Shown here: piece by piece, positions 57,074 to 64,000 of the stretch
Position numbering within the stretch: position 1 is the stretch's first letter
Layout: the number at the start of each line of letters is the position of its first letter
NCBI RefSeq assembly: GCF_028737265.1
Contig: NZ_JAQZAK010000003.1
Location: 496,001 to 560,000 of the forward strand
Length of the DNA stretch: 64,000 nt
Source of the DNA: Actinomycetospora callitridis
GTDB taxonomy: Bacteria; Actinomycetota; Actinomycetes; Mycobacteriales; Pseudonocardiaceae
Reading direction: 5' to 3'
Notes under the pieces: generated by a model
The model's database searches: none
Seen by the model: the letters and a program-made list of their open reading frames with translations, nothing else
What the model was told of the DNA's origin: nothing
Program-made: the position numbers and the translations under genes

Positions 57074-58066
57074 ATGGGCCTCCCCACGACGATGCGCGCG
57101 CTGCAGCAGACGTCCCTGCGCGGGCCGCAGGACATGCACCTGATCACCGACGCGCCGGTGCCGAGGCCCGGCCGGGGCGAGGTCCTGATCCGCGTGACCG
57201 CCGCCGGCGTCAACTTCGCCGATGTCTCGAAGGCCCACGGCACGTTCGCGGAGGGACCGAGGCCGCCCTACCTGGCCGGTTTCGAGGCCGCTGGCGAGAT
57301 CGTCGCCCGCGGTGAGGCGGTGACCGGTGCGGAGGTGGGGACGCGCGTCGTCGGCGTGGGCGACGGCGCCTTCGCCGAGTACGTGGTGCTCTCCGCCGCG
57401 GCGGCCGTGCCGGTGCCGGCCGGATGGGCGGAGCAGCAGGCGCTCGGGCTCGTCGTGAACTGGCCGACCGCCCTCGCGACCCTCCGGCTCCTGGGCGGAG
57501 CCACCGCCGGGCAGAGCGTGCTGATCCACGCCGCGGCCGGCGCCACCGGTCAGGCCGCGGTCACGCTGGCCAAGCACCTCGGCGCGACGGTCATCGCCAC
57601 CGCCTCGCCGAGCAAGCACGACGTCGTGCTCGCCCTGGGCGCCGACCACGTCCTGGACTCGCGGACCGGCGACATCGCGGCCGAGGTGCTGCGCCTGACC
57701 GACGGCGTCGGTGTCGACGTCGTCCTGGAGTCGGCGGGCGGGACCACGTTCGCGGCGAGCCTGGCCGCGGCGAAGCGGGTCACCGGCCGTGTCGTGGTGT
57801 ACGGCGTGGCGGGCGGCGACGCCTCCGTCACCAACCGGGACCTGGTGTACCGGCACCAGGTCCACCTCGTCGGCTTCAACCTCGGCGCGTTGATCGGGGC
57901 CGCGCCGCACCTCTTCGGGGCGGTCGTGCAGGAGCTCTCCGTGCTCGTCGCCGCCGGCGTGATCACACCTGGCCGGCCCACGACCCACGACCTGGCCGAC
58001 GGCCCGAAAGTGCTGGCGGACCTGGAGAACCGGGCCACCGTCGGCAAGACGGCACTGCTCCCCTGA
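57074..58066 (+). CDS. Zinc-independent quinone oxidoreductase (MDR superfamily)
   Basis: 330 residues. GroES-like N-half (MRALQQTSLRGPQDMHLITD, VTAAGVNFADVSKAHGTF) and NADPH-binding Rossmann half with AAAGATGQAAVTLAKHLGAT. The structural-zinc cysteines of alcohol dehydrogenases are missing, as in quinone oxidoreductases (QOR). It reduces quinones or alkenals with NADPH. The SigG-like gene follows after 20 nt. Confidence 0.88.
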   Translation: MGLPTTMRALQQTSLRGPQDMHLITDAPVPRPGRGEVLIRVTAAGVNFADVSKAHGTFAEGPRPPYLAGFEAAGEIVARGEAVTGAEVGTRVVGVGDGAFAEYVVLSAAAAVPVPAGWAEQQALGLVVNWPTALATLRLLGGATAGQSVLIHAAAGATGQAAVTLAKHLGATVIATASPSKHDVVLALGADHVLDSRTGDIAAEVLRLTDGVGVDVVLESAGGTTFAASLAAAKRVTGRVVVYGVAGGDASVTNRDLVYRHQVHLVGFNLGALIGAAPHLFGAVVQELSVLVAAGVITPGRPTTHDLADGPKVLADLENRATVGKTALLP

Positions 58067-58086
58067 GACCTCCGTACTCTCGCGAG

Positions 58087-59088
58087 GTGCCGTTGCAGCC
58101 GCGGAGGGACGACCGGTTCGGCGACGATCGATTCGGGCAGGACACCGAGCAGTTCCGCCGGGAACTGTTGGCGCACTGCTACCGCATGGTCGGCTCGGCC
58201 CACGACGCCGAGGACCTGGTGCAGGAGACCTACCTGCGCGCGTGGCGGTCCTACTCGGGGTTCCGGGCCCGGGCCTCGCTGCGGACCTGGCTCTACGCGA
58301 TCGCCACCAACGTCTGCCTGTCGGCATCGGCGGCGCGCTCGGTCCGGATGCTGCCCTCCGGCCTGGCCGGGCCGGCCGACGGCTCCGACCACCCGCCCGG
58401 TCCCGTCCCGCCGGACGAGGTCTCGTGGCTGGAACCGCTGCCGGACGCCTGGACCGCTGCGCCGGTCGACGATCCCGCCGCGGTGGTGGTCGCCCGCGAG
58501 ACGGTGCGGCTGGCGCTCGTCGCCGGCCTGCAGCACCTCCCCGCCCGCCAGCGCGCGATCCTCATCCTGCGCGACGTGCTGGCGTTCTCCGCGGCCGAGA
58601 CCGCCGAGGTGCTGGGGACCACCACCGCCGCGGTCAAGAGCGGGCTCCAGCGCGCCCGCGCCCGCCTCGACGACGTCGCACAGGAGCCGGCCGGTCTGCT
58701 CCCACCGACCGACCGACGGGCCCGCGCGCTGCTCGACGGGTACATCGCGGCCTTCGAGCACTCCGATGCCCACCTGCTCGAACAGGTGCTGCGTACCGAC
58801 GCGACCCTCGAGGCGACGCCCTTCCGTGACTGGCAGTCGGGCCGGGCGATGTGCCTCCACGTGCTCGACACGTACGTGCTGGGGACGCCGGGCGACTGGC
58901 GGATGATCGCCACGACGGCCAACGGGCACCCCGCCGCGGCGGTGTACCGCCGGGACCCCGACGGCACCCCGAGGGCCGACGGCATCGTGGTCCTCATCCC
59001 CACGGCCGGCGGCGTCTCCCGGGTGGTCAAGTTCGGCGATCCCGCACTCGTCGTGGTGTTCGGCTTCCCGGACGTGCTCGCGCCCTGA
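58087..59088 (+). CDS. sigG: Sigma-70 family factor with SnoaL-like C-terminus (SigG-like)
   Basis: 333 residues from a GTG at 58087. Region 2: FRRELLAHCYRMVGSAHDAE, DLVQETYLRAWRSYSGFRAR, LRTWLYAIATNVCLSASAAR. Region 4: LPARQRAILILRDVLAFSAA, ETAEVLGTTTAAVKSGLQRA. The ~120-residue C-terminal extension (ALLDGYIAAFEHSDAHLLEQ, GIVVLIPTAGGVSRVVKF) is a SnoaL-like fold typical of SigG/SigJ-type sigma factors, which lack an anti-sigma factor and use this domain for self-control. Confidence 0.87.
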   Translation: MPLQPRRDDRFGDDRFGQDTEQFRRELLAHCYRMVGSAHDAEDLVQETYLRAWRSYSGFRARASLRTWLYAIATNVCLSASAARSVRMLPSGLAGPADGSDHPPGPVPPDEVSWLEPLPDAWTAAPVDDPAAVVVARETVRLALVAGLQHLPARQRAILILRDVLAFSAAETAEVLGTTTAAVKSGLQRARARLDDVAQEPAGLLPPTDRRARALLDGYIAAFEHSDAHLLEQVLRTDATLEATPFRDWQSGRAMCLHVLDTYVLGTPGDWRMIATTANGHPAAAVYRRDPDGTPRADGIVVLIPTAGGVSRVVKFGDPALVVVFGFPDVLAP

Positions 59089-59134
59089 GTCGGGTCTCCG
59101 GACCCGTCCGGCGTCCGGGCCGCGGTCCGGGGCC

Positions 59135-60508
59135 TCAGCCCGACCGTTCGGGAGGGAAGGACATCTGCGGATGGTGCGGCACCTCGGGCGACGACGTGTC
59201 GAGGGGCACCGAGACCGAGCGGACCAGGCCCAGCTGCGTCGACTGCCGCGGCAGGACGGCGTCGAGCACCCAGTCCGCCGCGGTGCGCAGCCTGTTGCCG
59301 GGCATCGACAGCAGGTGGTAGCCGCGGGTGATCGTCTTGGCGGGCAGCCCGGAGAGGCGCAGGTGCAGCGGGTTCGCCGCGGCGTCGGTGCTGCCGAGGT
59401 CGACGAGGAACCCGAGGTCCCGGTGGCGGTAGCGCCGGGCCCGGCCGCGCCCGAGGGACGCCGCGACGTTGCGGCCGGCCAGCTTCCCCTGGCGCTCGGC
59501 GTGCTGGGCGGTCATCGCGGTGAACTTCCCGGGCCTGCCGGGGTCGGGGACCGCGGCCGCGTCGCCGCACGCGAACACCTCGGGGTGCCCGGGCACCGTC
59601 AGGGTGGGATCCACGACGACCCGTCCCTCGGCCAGCTCGAGGCCGACGTCCTCGATCAGCGGGTCGGGGCGGACACCGACACACCACATCAGGGTGCGCG
59701 TCGGCACGTGCTCGCCGCTGTCCAGCCGGACGCCGTCGGAGGTCACCTGTTCGACGGTCTCGCCGGTGCGCACCTCGACCCCCCGCTCGCGCAGGACCTG
59801 GTCGGCGGTCGCCGAGAGGTGCTGGTCGAGACCGGCGAGCACCTGACCCCGGCTGACGAGCACCCAGCGCACGTCGTCCTCGTCCAGCCCGCGGGCGCGG
59901 GCCAGGTCGCGGGTGAACAGCTGCCCCTGGGCGGTGACCTCGGTGCCGGTGTAGCCCGCGCCGACGACGACGAAGGTGCACCGGGCCCGGCGCTCCTCGG
60001 GGTCGTCGCTGCCGGCCGCGAGCGCGATCTGGCGGATCAGGTGATCGCGCGTGTAGAGGGCTTCGGGGATGCCGCGGAAGCCGTGGGCGAACTCGCTGAG
60101 CCCGGGGATCGGCATGAGCTTGTGGACGCTGCCGACGGCCAGGACGAGGCGGTCGTAGGACGTGGCGTGGTGCCTGCCCTCCGGGTCCATCCACCGCACC
60201 GTGCGCTGCGCGAGATCGAGCTCGTCGACCTCGCCCTGGGCGTGGGTGACCGAGGACGGCAGCGTGTCGTCCAGCGACACCGAGATGCGCCGGGGTTCCA
60301 GGACGCCGCTCGCCACCTCGGGCAGGAGCGGCAGGTAGAGGAAGTAGTTGGTCGGGCTGACCAGGACGATCTCCACCGCGTCGCCCATGGTGCGCGACAG
60401 GGAGCGGGCCGCGTTGTACCCGGCGAACCCACCACCGACCACGACCACCCGGGGACGTGATCCCGCCCGCGGTGTGTCCGCACCCGTACCCCACTGCTTC
60501 CGCATCAT
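59135..60508 (-). CDS. ndh: Type II NADH dehydrogenase (NAD(P)/FAD oxidoreductase)
   Basis: 457 residues from tandem ATGs at 60508/60505 behind GGGGAAG (a GTG at 60541 is in frame). FAD site RVVVVGGGFAGYNAARSL, substrate loop SPTNYFLYLPLLPEVASG, NAD site TFVVVGAGYTGTEVTAQG, and second FAD motif VFACGDAAAVPDPG. It oxidises NADH and reduces quinone without proton pumping; anchored peripherally. It could feed cytochrome bd. Converges on the SigG-like gene. Confidence 0.88.
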   Translation of the reverse strand: MMRKQWGTGADTPRAGSRPRVVVVGGGFAGYNAARSLSRTMGDAVEIVLVSPTNYFLYLPLLPEVASGVLEPRRISVSLDDTLPSSVTHAQGEVDELDLAQRTVRWMDPEGRHHATSYDRLVLAVGSVHKLMPIPGLSEFAHGFRGIPEALYTRDHLIRQIALAAGSDDPEERRARCTFVVVGAGYTGTEVTAQGQLFTRDLARARGLDEDDVRWVLVSRGQVLAGLDQHLSATADQVLRERGVEVRTGETVEQVTSDGVRLDSGEHVPTRTLMWCVGVRPDPLIEDVGLELAEGRVVVDPTLTVPGHPEVFACGDAAAVPDPGRPGKFTAMTAQHAERQGKLAGRNVAASLGRGRARRYRHRDLGFLVDLGSTDAAANPLHLRLSGLPAKTITRGYHLLSMPGNRLRTAADWVLDAVLPRQSTQLGLVRSVSVPLDTSSPEVPHHPQMSFPPERSG

Positions 60509-60537
60509 GCGGCAGGCTTCCCCGGCGAGCGCGTCGA

Positions 60538-60858
60538 TCACACGGGCCGGCACCTCGTCGCCGCCACGGGCCGCCGGACGAGCCCCGAGGACCGCACCGC
60601 CGGCCGTTCCCCGAGGGCGGACCACCGGTGCCCGTCCCCCGCCGGCGCGGGACGGTCGGCGCCCCTCGCCCGACGGCCGGCCCCGGCCGTCCGCGACACC
60701 GAACGGCTCCGGTCACGCCCGCGCCGGCGACCGATCGCCAGCCCCACGCAGGTGAGCCCGAGCAGGACCGCGAACGCCGTGCGCTCGCCGACGGTGACGG
60801 ACGCGCCGAGCGCGACGGTGCCCGCCACGAACCCCGCGACGACGTTCTTCGTGATCAT
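60538..60858 (-). CDS. Small membrane protein with basic tail
   Basis: 106 residues from the ATG at 60858 (AGGAGG ten nt upstream). One or two membrane helices (NVVAGFVAGTVALGASVTVG, TAFAVLLGLTCVGLAIG) and then ~65 Arg/Gly/Pro-rich residues of low complexity, which may overrun a true shorter gene. No family recognised. It lies upstream of ndh on the same strand. Confidence 0.5.
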   Translation of the reverse strand: MITKNVVAGFVAGTVALGASVTVGERTAFAVLLGLTCVGLAIGRRRGRDRSRSVSRTAGAGRRARGADRPAPAGDGHRWSALGERPAVRSSGLVRRPVAATRCRPV

Positions 60859-60936
60859 CGTGCCCACTCCTCCTGGACTCGGCTCCGTTCTGGAGGTGGG
60901 ACACCGGCCGGGCCGCGGACGGCAGGGTGGTGATCG

Positions 60937-61656
60937 TCACGGGCCGGTCTGCTCCGGAACCGCGCTCTGGCGACCCAGCGAGCTCAGGTACCGGATCGGC
61001 GGGATCAGCAGCCGGTAGATCGGGCGCACCGCCTGCCCCGGGAGGCTGCCGTGGCGTTCCTCCTCCCAGACCCGGGCGCGCGGGTGCTCCTCGAGCAGCC
61101 GGTCCGCCAGGGATCGGGGCGCGCCCGTGCGTCCGGTGGTGCGCATCTCGATGCGGCTCAGGTGCTTCGTGCTCATGAAGCCGTACTGGCTCGGGCTCAC
61201 GAGCCGGGCCGGCGCGCCGTGGTCGGCGTCGAGCGGCCGGCCATCGAGGTTCTCCGCGATCAGGACGTTCGCGGCCAGGGCGTCCTCGAGGGTCGCGACC
61301 GACCGGTGGCCGTCCAGTCCGACGAAGGCCACGTGGGTCACCGGGGCACTCCGGTCGAGCACCGGCTCGATGACCTCCCGGAAGACGGTCTCGAAGGCCA
61401 CCCCCTCCCACCGGAGGTCGACCGCCGACCACCCGGCGACGCAGTGGAGGTCGGCGCGGATCTCACAGCGCGGCAGCCGGGCGAGGTCCGCCGAGGTCAT
61501 CGAGACCGCGGTCGTCACCGCCCCGCCGACCTCGATCGCGTGATCGGGAGGGATCTCCGGGGGCGGGTGGTGGAGATGGGTGCCGAACCTCGGGAACCCC
61601 TCGACCGGGCGCTGGCCCGGCGGCATCCGCAGGCCGTGGCGCGTCGTGATGCTCAT
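60937..61656 (-). CDS. Molybdopterin-dependent oxidoreductase (sulfite oxidase-like)
   Basis: 239 residues. The molybdenum-ligand cysteine C72 is in DLHCVAGWSAVDLRWEG; SPSQYGFMSTKHLSRIEMRT closes the cofactor pocket. This is the short, single-domain SUOX/YedY-like form; no signal peptide is seen. Substrate unknown. ATG at 61656. It is divergent from the TetR gene at 61754, and a strong palindrome lies 13 nt upstream of its start, so it is likely repressed by that TetR protein. Confidence 0.86.
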   Translation of the reverse strand: MSITTRHGLRMPPGQRPVEGFPRFGTHLHHPPPEIPPDHAIEVGGAVTTAVSMTSADLARLPRCEIRADLHCVAGWSAVDLRWEGVAFETVFREVIEPVLDRSAPVTHVAFVGLDGHRSVATLEDALAANVLIAENLDGRPLDADHGAPARLVSPSQYGFMSTKHLSRIEMRTTGRTGAPRSLADRLLEEHPRARVWEEERHGSLPGQAVRPIYRLLIPPIRYLSSLGRQSAVPEQTGP

Positions 61657-61668
61657 GGTGACCTCGTC

Positions 61669-61684
61669 TATACGACGTCGTATA
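61669..61684. promoter_or_regulatory. TetR operator, perfect palindrome
   Basis: TATACGACGTCGTATA, a perfect 16-bp palindrome, very A+T-rich for this window, 13 nt upstream of the oxidoreductase ATG. Confidence 0.78.
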
Positions 61685-61709
61685 CCGGGCTCGGGACGCT
61701 ACCAGCATG

Positions 61710-61725
61710 TGTACGGTGCCGTATA
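61710..61725. promoter_or_regulatory. Second TetR operator half-conserved
   Basis: TGTACGGTGCCGTATA, an imperfect palindrome sharing TAC-G...C-GTATA with the first site, 41 bp away centre to centre and 29 nt upstream of the tetR ATG. Confidence 0.6.
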
Positions 61726-61753
61726 GAAGTGGGTCCGACGGAGAGGGCGATTC

Positions 61754-62362
61754 ATGGCGGTGGCCCGCACGGCCCGGCACCGGTGGATCGACGAGGGACT
61801 GCAGGCGCTGGCCGCGGGCGGCCCGGACGCGGTCCAGATCGAGTCGCTGGCGCGGGCGCTGGGCGTCAGCAAGGGCGGCTTCTACGGCTACTTCGCCGAC
61901 CGGCGCGCCCTGCTGGACGAGGTGCTCGACACCTGGGAGTCCCGGAGCACCGAGCGCGTCATCGAGCAGGTCGAGCACGAGGGCGGCGACGCCATGGACC
62001 GGGCGCGGCGGGCCGCCGAGCTCACCTTCAGCGTCGAGCTGCGGCCGATCGACCTCGCGGTGCGGGACTGGGCCCGCCGGGACACCGCGGTCGCCGAGCG
62101 CCTGCGACGCGTCGACAACGTCCGGATCGCCTACCTCCGCACGCTGCTGGGGCCGGTCTGCGCCGACGACGAGGACCTCGAGGCCCGCTGCCTGGTCGCC
62201 TTCTCGGTGGCGATCGCCGACCGGCTCATCGCCGCCGACCACGGGACCCGCACGCGCTCCGACGTGCGGAAGGCCGTGCGGCGGCAGCTCTTCACCCCGG
62301 CGCAGGAGGCACCGGTCGTGCTCGCGGACCGCGGGGACGGGTCACTACCGTCGGGAGGATGA
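61754..62362 (+). CDS. TetR-family repressor
   Basis: 202 residues. Helix-turn-helix near residues 28-48: VQIESLARALGVSKGGFYGY, FADRRALLDEVLDTW. The C-terminal ligand domain is helical. It probably represses itself and the divergent molybdopterin oxidoreductase through the two palindromes between them. Its stop overlaps the next gene's ATG (ATGA). Confidence 0.88.
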   Translation: MAVARTARHRWIDEGLQALAAGGPDAVQIESLARALGVSKGGFYGYFADRRALLDEVLDTWESRSTERVIEQVEHEGGDAMDRARRAAELTFSVELRPIDLAVRDWARRDTAVAERLRRVDNVRIAYLRTLLGPVCADDEDLEARCLVAFSVAIADRLIAADHGTRTRSDVRKAVRRQLFTPAQEAPVVLADRGDGSLPSGG

Positions 62363-62994
62363 CGGGGTCGGGGACGCGCGGCGGTACGCAGATCACCAGT
62401 CTCGAGCAGTTGCGGGCGGTCGTCGGCGAGCCGATCGCCCGTGCCCGGACCAAGGTCCGCGCGACGCTGGACGACGTCGACCGCGCCTTCATCGCCTGCT
62501 CGACCCTGCACTTCCTGGCCACCACGGGGGCGGACGGCTCGCTGGACGTCTCCCCCAAGGGCGACCCGGCGGGTGCGGTGCTCGTGGCCGACGACCGGAC
62601 CGTGCTGCTGCCCGACCGTCCGGGCAACCGCCGGGTCGACGGGATGATCAACCTCCTCGACGACCCCCACGTGGCGCTGCTGTTCCTCGTCCCGCGGCGC
62701 GGCGACACCCTGCGGGTGAACGGGCGGGCGCGGCTCCTGCTGGACCCGGAGGAGGCGGCGGCGTTCGAGATCCGCGGGCACCGCCCGCGCATCCTCACCG
62801 AGGTCACCGTCGACGAGGTCTTCTTCCACTGCCCCAAGGCCCTCATGCGCTCCCACCTCTGGGACCCGGACGCATGGCCGGCCGTCGACCTCCCGAGCGT
62901 CGCCGAGATCGCGCACCGGACCAGCCCCGACTCCTCGCTCGAGGACCTCGAGACCCGCTACGCGCCGGAGAACTACCGCAAGCTCCTGTACTGA
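62359..62994 (+). CDS. Pyridoxamine 5'-phosphate oxidase-like protein (MSMEG_1061 type)
   Basis: 211 residues from the ATG at 62359. IACSTLHFLATTGADGSLDV, SPKGDPAGAVLVADDRTVLL, PDRPGNRRVDGMINLLDDPH and VDEVFFHCPKALMRSHLWDP fit the MSMEG_1061-type FMN-dependent PNPOx-like family. It may use FMN or F420; substrate unknown. Coupled to the TetR gene, so probably co-regulated with the oxidoreductase. Confidence 0.87.
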   Translation: MTGSGTRGGTQITSLEQLRAVVGEPIARARTKVRATLDDVDRAFIACSTLHFLATTGADGSLDVSPKGDPAGAVLVADDRTVLLPDRPGNRRVDGMINLLDDPHVALLFLVPRRGDTLRVNGRARLLLDPEEAAAFEIRGHRPRILTEVTVDEVFFHCPKALMRSHLWDPDAWPAVDLPSVAEIAHRTSPDSSLEDLETRYAPENYRKLLY

Positions 62995-63013
62995 CTCTGG
63001 TTCACTGCGCCGG

Positions 63014-63604
63014 GTGGGCCGCGCGGAACGTCATCCGGCGGGCGGCATCCTGGACGCCGCCCGGGAGCTGGTGCTCGGCGAGGGCCTGCGTGCCGCGACG
63101 GTCGACCGCATCGTCGTGGCGAGCGGGGCACCGAAGGGCTCGATCTACCACCGTTTCGGGACGGTGGACGACCTGCTGGCCACGATGTGGCTGCGGGCGG
63201 TCCGGGCCTCGCAGGCCCGGTTCCTCGCCTCGCTCGAGGGCGAGGACGCGGTCACCCTCGGCGTCGCGGCCGCCCTGAGCCTCTACGACTTCGCCCGCGA
63301 GGAGCCCGACGACGCGGCGCTGCTGATCCTCCTCCGCCACCAGGACGTCGGGAGGCACCTGCGCGACGAGGAGCTCTCCCGGCAGCTCGCGACGGTGAAC
63401 GCCCCGCTCGAGCGCGCCCTGGAGGACCTCACGACCCGGCTCCACGGCCGGGCGACCGCCGCCGCGGTCGAGCAGACGGTCCTCGCCGTCGTCGACCTCC
63501 CCCTGGGGGCGGTCCGCCGTCATCTCCTCGCCCGCCGGCCGCCTCCGCCGGAGCTGCGTGATCCGCTCGGTCGCGCGGTGCGGGCGGCCCTGCCGCAGGC
63601 GTGA
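63014..63604 (+). CDS. TetR-family repressor
   Basis: 196 residues from a GTG at 63014. Helix-turn-helix: LDAARELVLGEGLRAATVDR, IVVASGAPKGSIYHRFGTVD. It lies 19 nt after the PNPOx-like gene. The inverted repeat at 63635, just downstream and before the next gene, is the probable operator, so it likely controls the membrane protein at 63683. Confidence 0.87.
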   Translation: MGRAERHPAGGILDAARELVLGEGLRAATVDRIVVASGAPKGSIYHRFGTVDDLLATMWLRAVRASQARFLASLEGEDAVTLGVAAALSLYDFAREEPDDAALLILLRHQDVGRHLRDEELSRQLATVNAPLERALEDLTTRLHGRATAAAVEQTVLAVVDLPLGAVRRHLLARRPPPPELRDPLGRAVRAALPQA

Positions 63605-63634
63605 CGACCTCCGCCGTGAGGGGTGCCGATCAAT

Positions 63635-63650
63635 TAGACGGTCTGGTCTA
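63635..63650. promoter_or_regulatory. Inverted repeat, probable TetR operator
   Basis: TAGAC-GGTCTG-GTCTA, a 5-bp inverted repeat around a 6-bp centre in the short A+T-richer gap before the gene at 63683. It fits the TAGAC/GTCTA operators of TetR regulators that control transporters or small membrane proteins. Confidence 0.6.
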
Positions 63651-63682
63651 CTAAGGCGGTCGGGCAACGAGGGAGGTCCCCG

Positions 63683-64000
63683 ATGTCGGAGCGACGGGCG
63701 ATGACGGGACGCGTGCGCTGGGGCCCGTGGGCGGGCGTGATGCTGTGCCTGTGCTGGGCACCGATGGCGGTGGCGGTCCCGAGGTTCCCCGACCTCCGGT
63801 CCGCGGGCACCGTGGTCGGCTACTGGTCCACCGACCTGGCCACGATGCAGGTCGTCGCGCTCTCGGTGAGCGTCGGCTACCTCTTCCTGCTCGTCTTCCT
63901 GGGCGCGCTCGCGGCACGGCTCGGCACCGATGCCCGCGTCCGCGCGTGGTCGTGGACGGCGGTCGGCGCGGCGTGGATGTTCACGACGGCGCTGAACGTG
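63683..64000 (+). CDS. Membrane protein, N-terminal part (runs off the window)
   Basis: 106 codons are visible from the ATG at 63683, behind GGGAGG. At least three membrane helices: VRWGPWAGVMLCLCWAPMAV, ATMQVVALSVSVGYLFLLVF, WSWTAVGAAWMFTTAL. No family can be fixed from this part; probably controlled by the TetR protein upstream. Confidence 0.7.
   Translation, partial: MSERRAMTGRVRWGPWAGVMLCLCWAPMAVAVPRFPDLRSAGTVVGYWSTDLATMQVVALSVSVGYLFLLVFLGALAARLGTDARVRAWSWTAVGAAWMFTTALNV

Overview
The window is very G+C-rich, with almost every codon ending in G or C, many GTG starts and short AGGAGG-type ribosome sites. A WhiB protein, actinobacterial ECF sigma/anti-sigma and sortase genes, a cydABDC cluster with a fused CydDC, and close relatives of Mycobacterium tuberculosis DosR, DosS, Rv1733c and Rv2004c point to an actinobacterium. 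I infer a Pseudonocardiales-type organism (Pseudonocardia/Actinomycetospora-like); this is an inference from gene content only. I see no rRNA, tRNA, CRISPR array, insertion sequence or phage gene.

Left flank (1-17 kb): a RidA fragment, a phosphofructokinase carrying the pyrophosphate-type signature (D104/K124), two response regulators, and a tightly overlapping chain (two LuxR-type regulators, cupin, FMN-binding protein, broken DNA glycosylase). Then comes an operon of alpha/beta hydrolases in which two genes have become one reading frame, followed by a WhiB protein, two sensor kinases and a ROK glucokinase.

Centre (17-54 kb): a large dormancy (DosR/DevR-type) island. It contains a DosR orthologue (47469-48107), a DosS-like haem-GAF kinase (20634-22355) 25 kb away from it, a second DosS-like GAF-GAF protein that has lost its kinase, 12 universal stress protein (USP) genes (18 USP domains), three Acg-type nitroreductase-like genes, two Hsp20 genes, CBS-domain proteins, an Rv1733c-like membrane protein, the cytochrome bd genes with their CydDC exporter, and several small membrane or hypothetical proteins. 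Upstream of most transcription units lies a palindrome of the form GGGNCSWWSGNCCC, a G+C-shifted version of the mycobacterial DevR box GGGACTWWAGTCCC. The boxes tie the island into one likely hypoxia/redox regulon and suggest new members: a K+ channel, an M23 peptidase, HdeD-like and DUF7144 membrane proteins, and a three-helix-bundle protein.

Right flank (54-64 kb): an operon of a DUF4397 surface protein, a sortase, an ECF sigma factor and its zinc anti-sigma factor; a quinone oxidoreductase; a SigG-like sigma factor; a type II NADH dehydrogenase; a molybdopterin oxidoreductase divergent from a TetR gene with clear operator palindromes; and a second TetR gene before a truncated membrane protein. 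Two genes (DNA glycosylase, one USP) are broken by small out-of-frame deletions.
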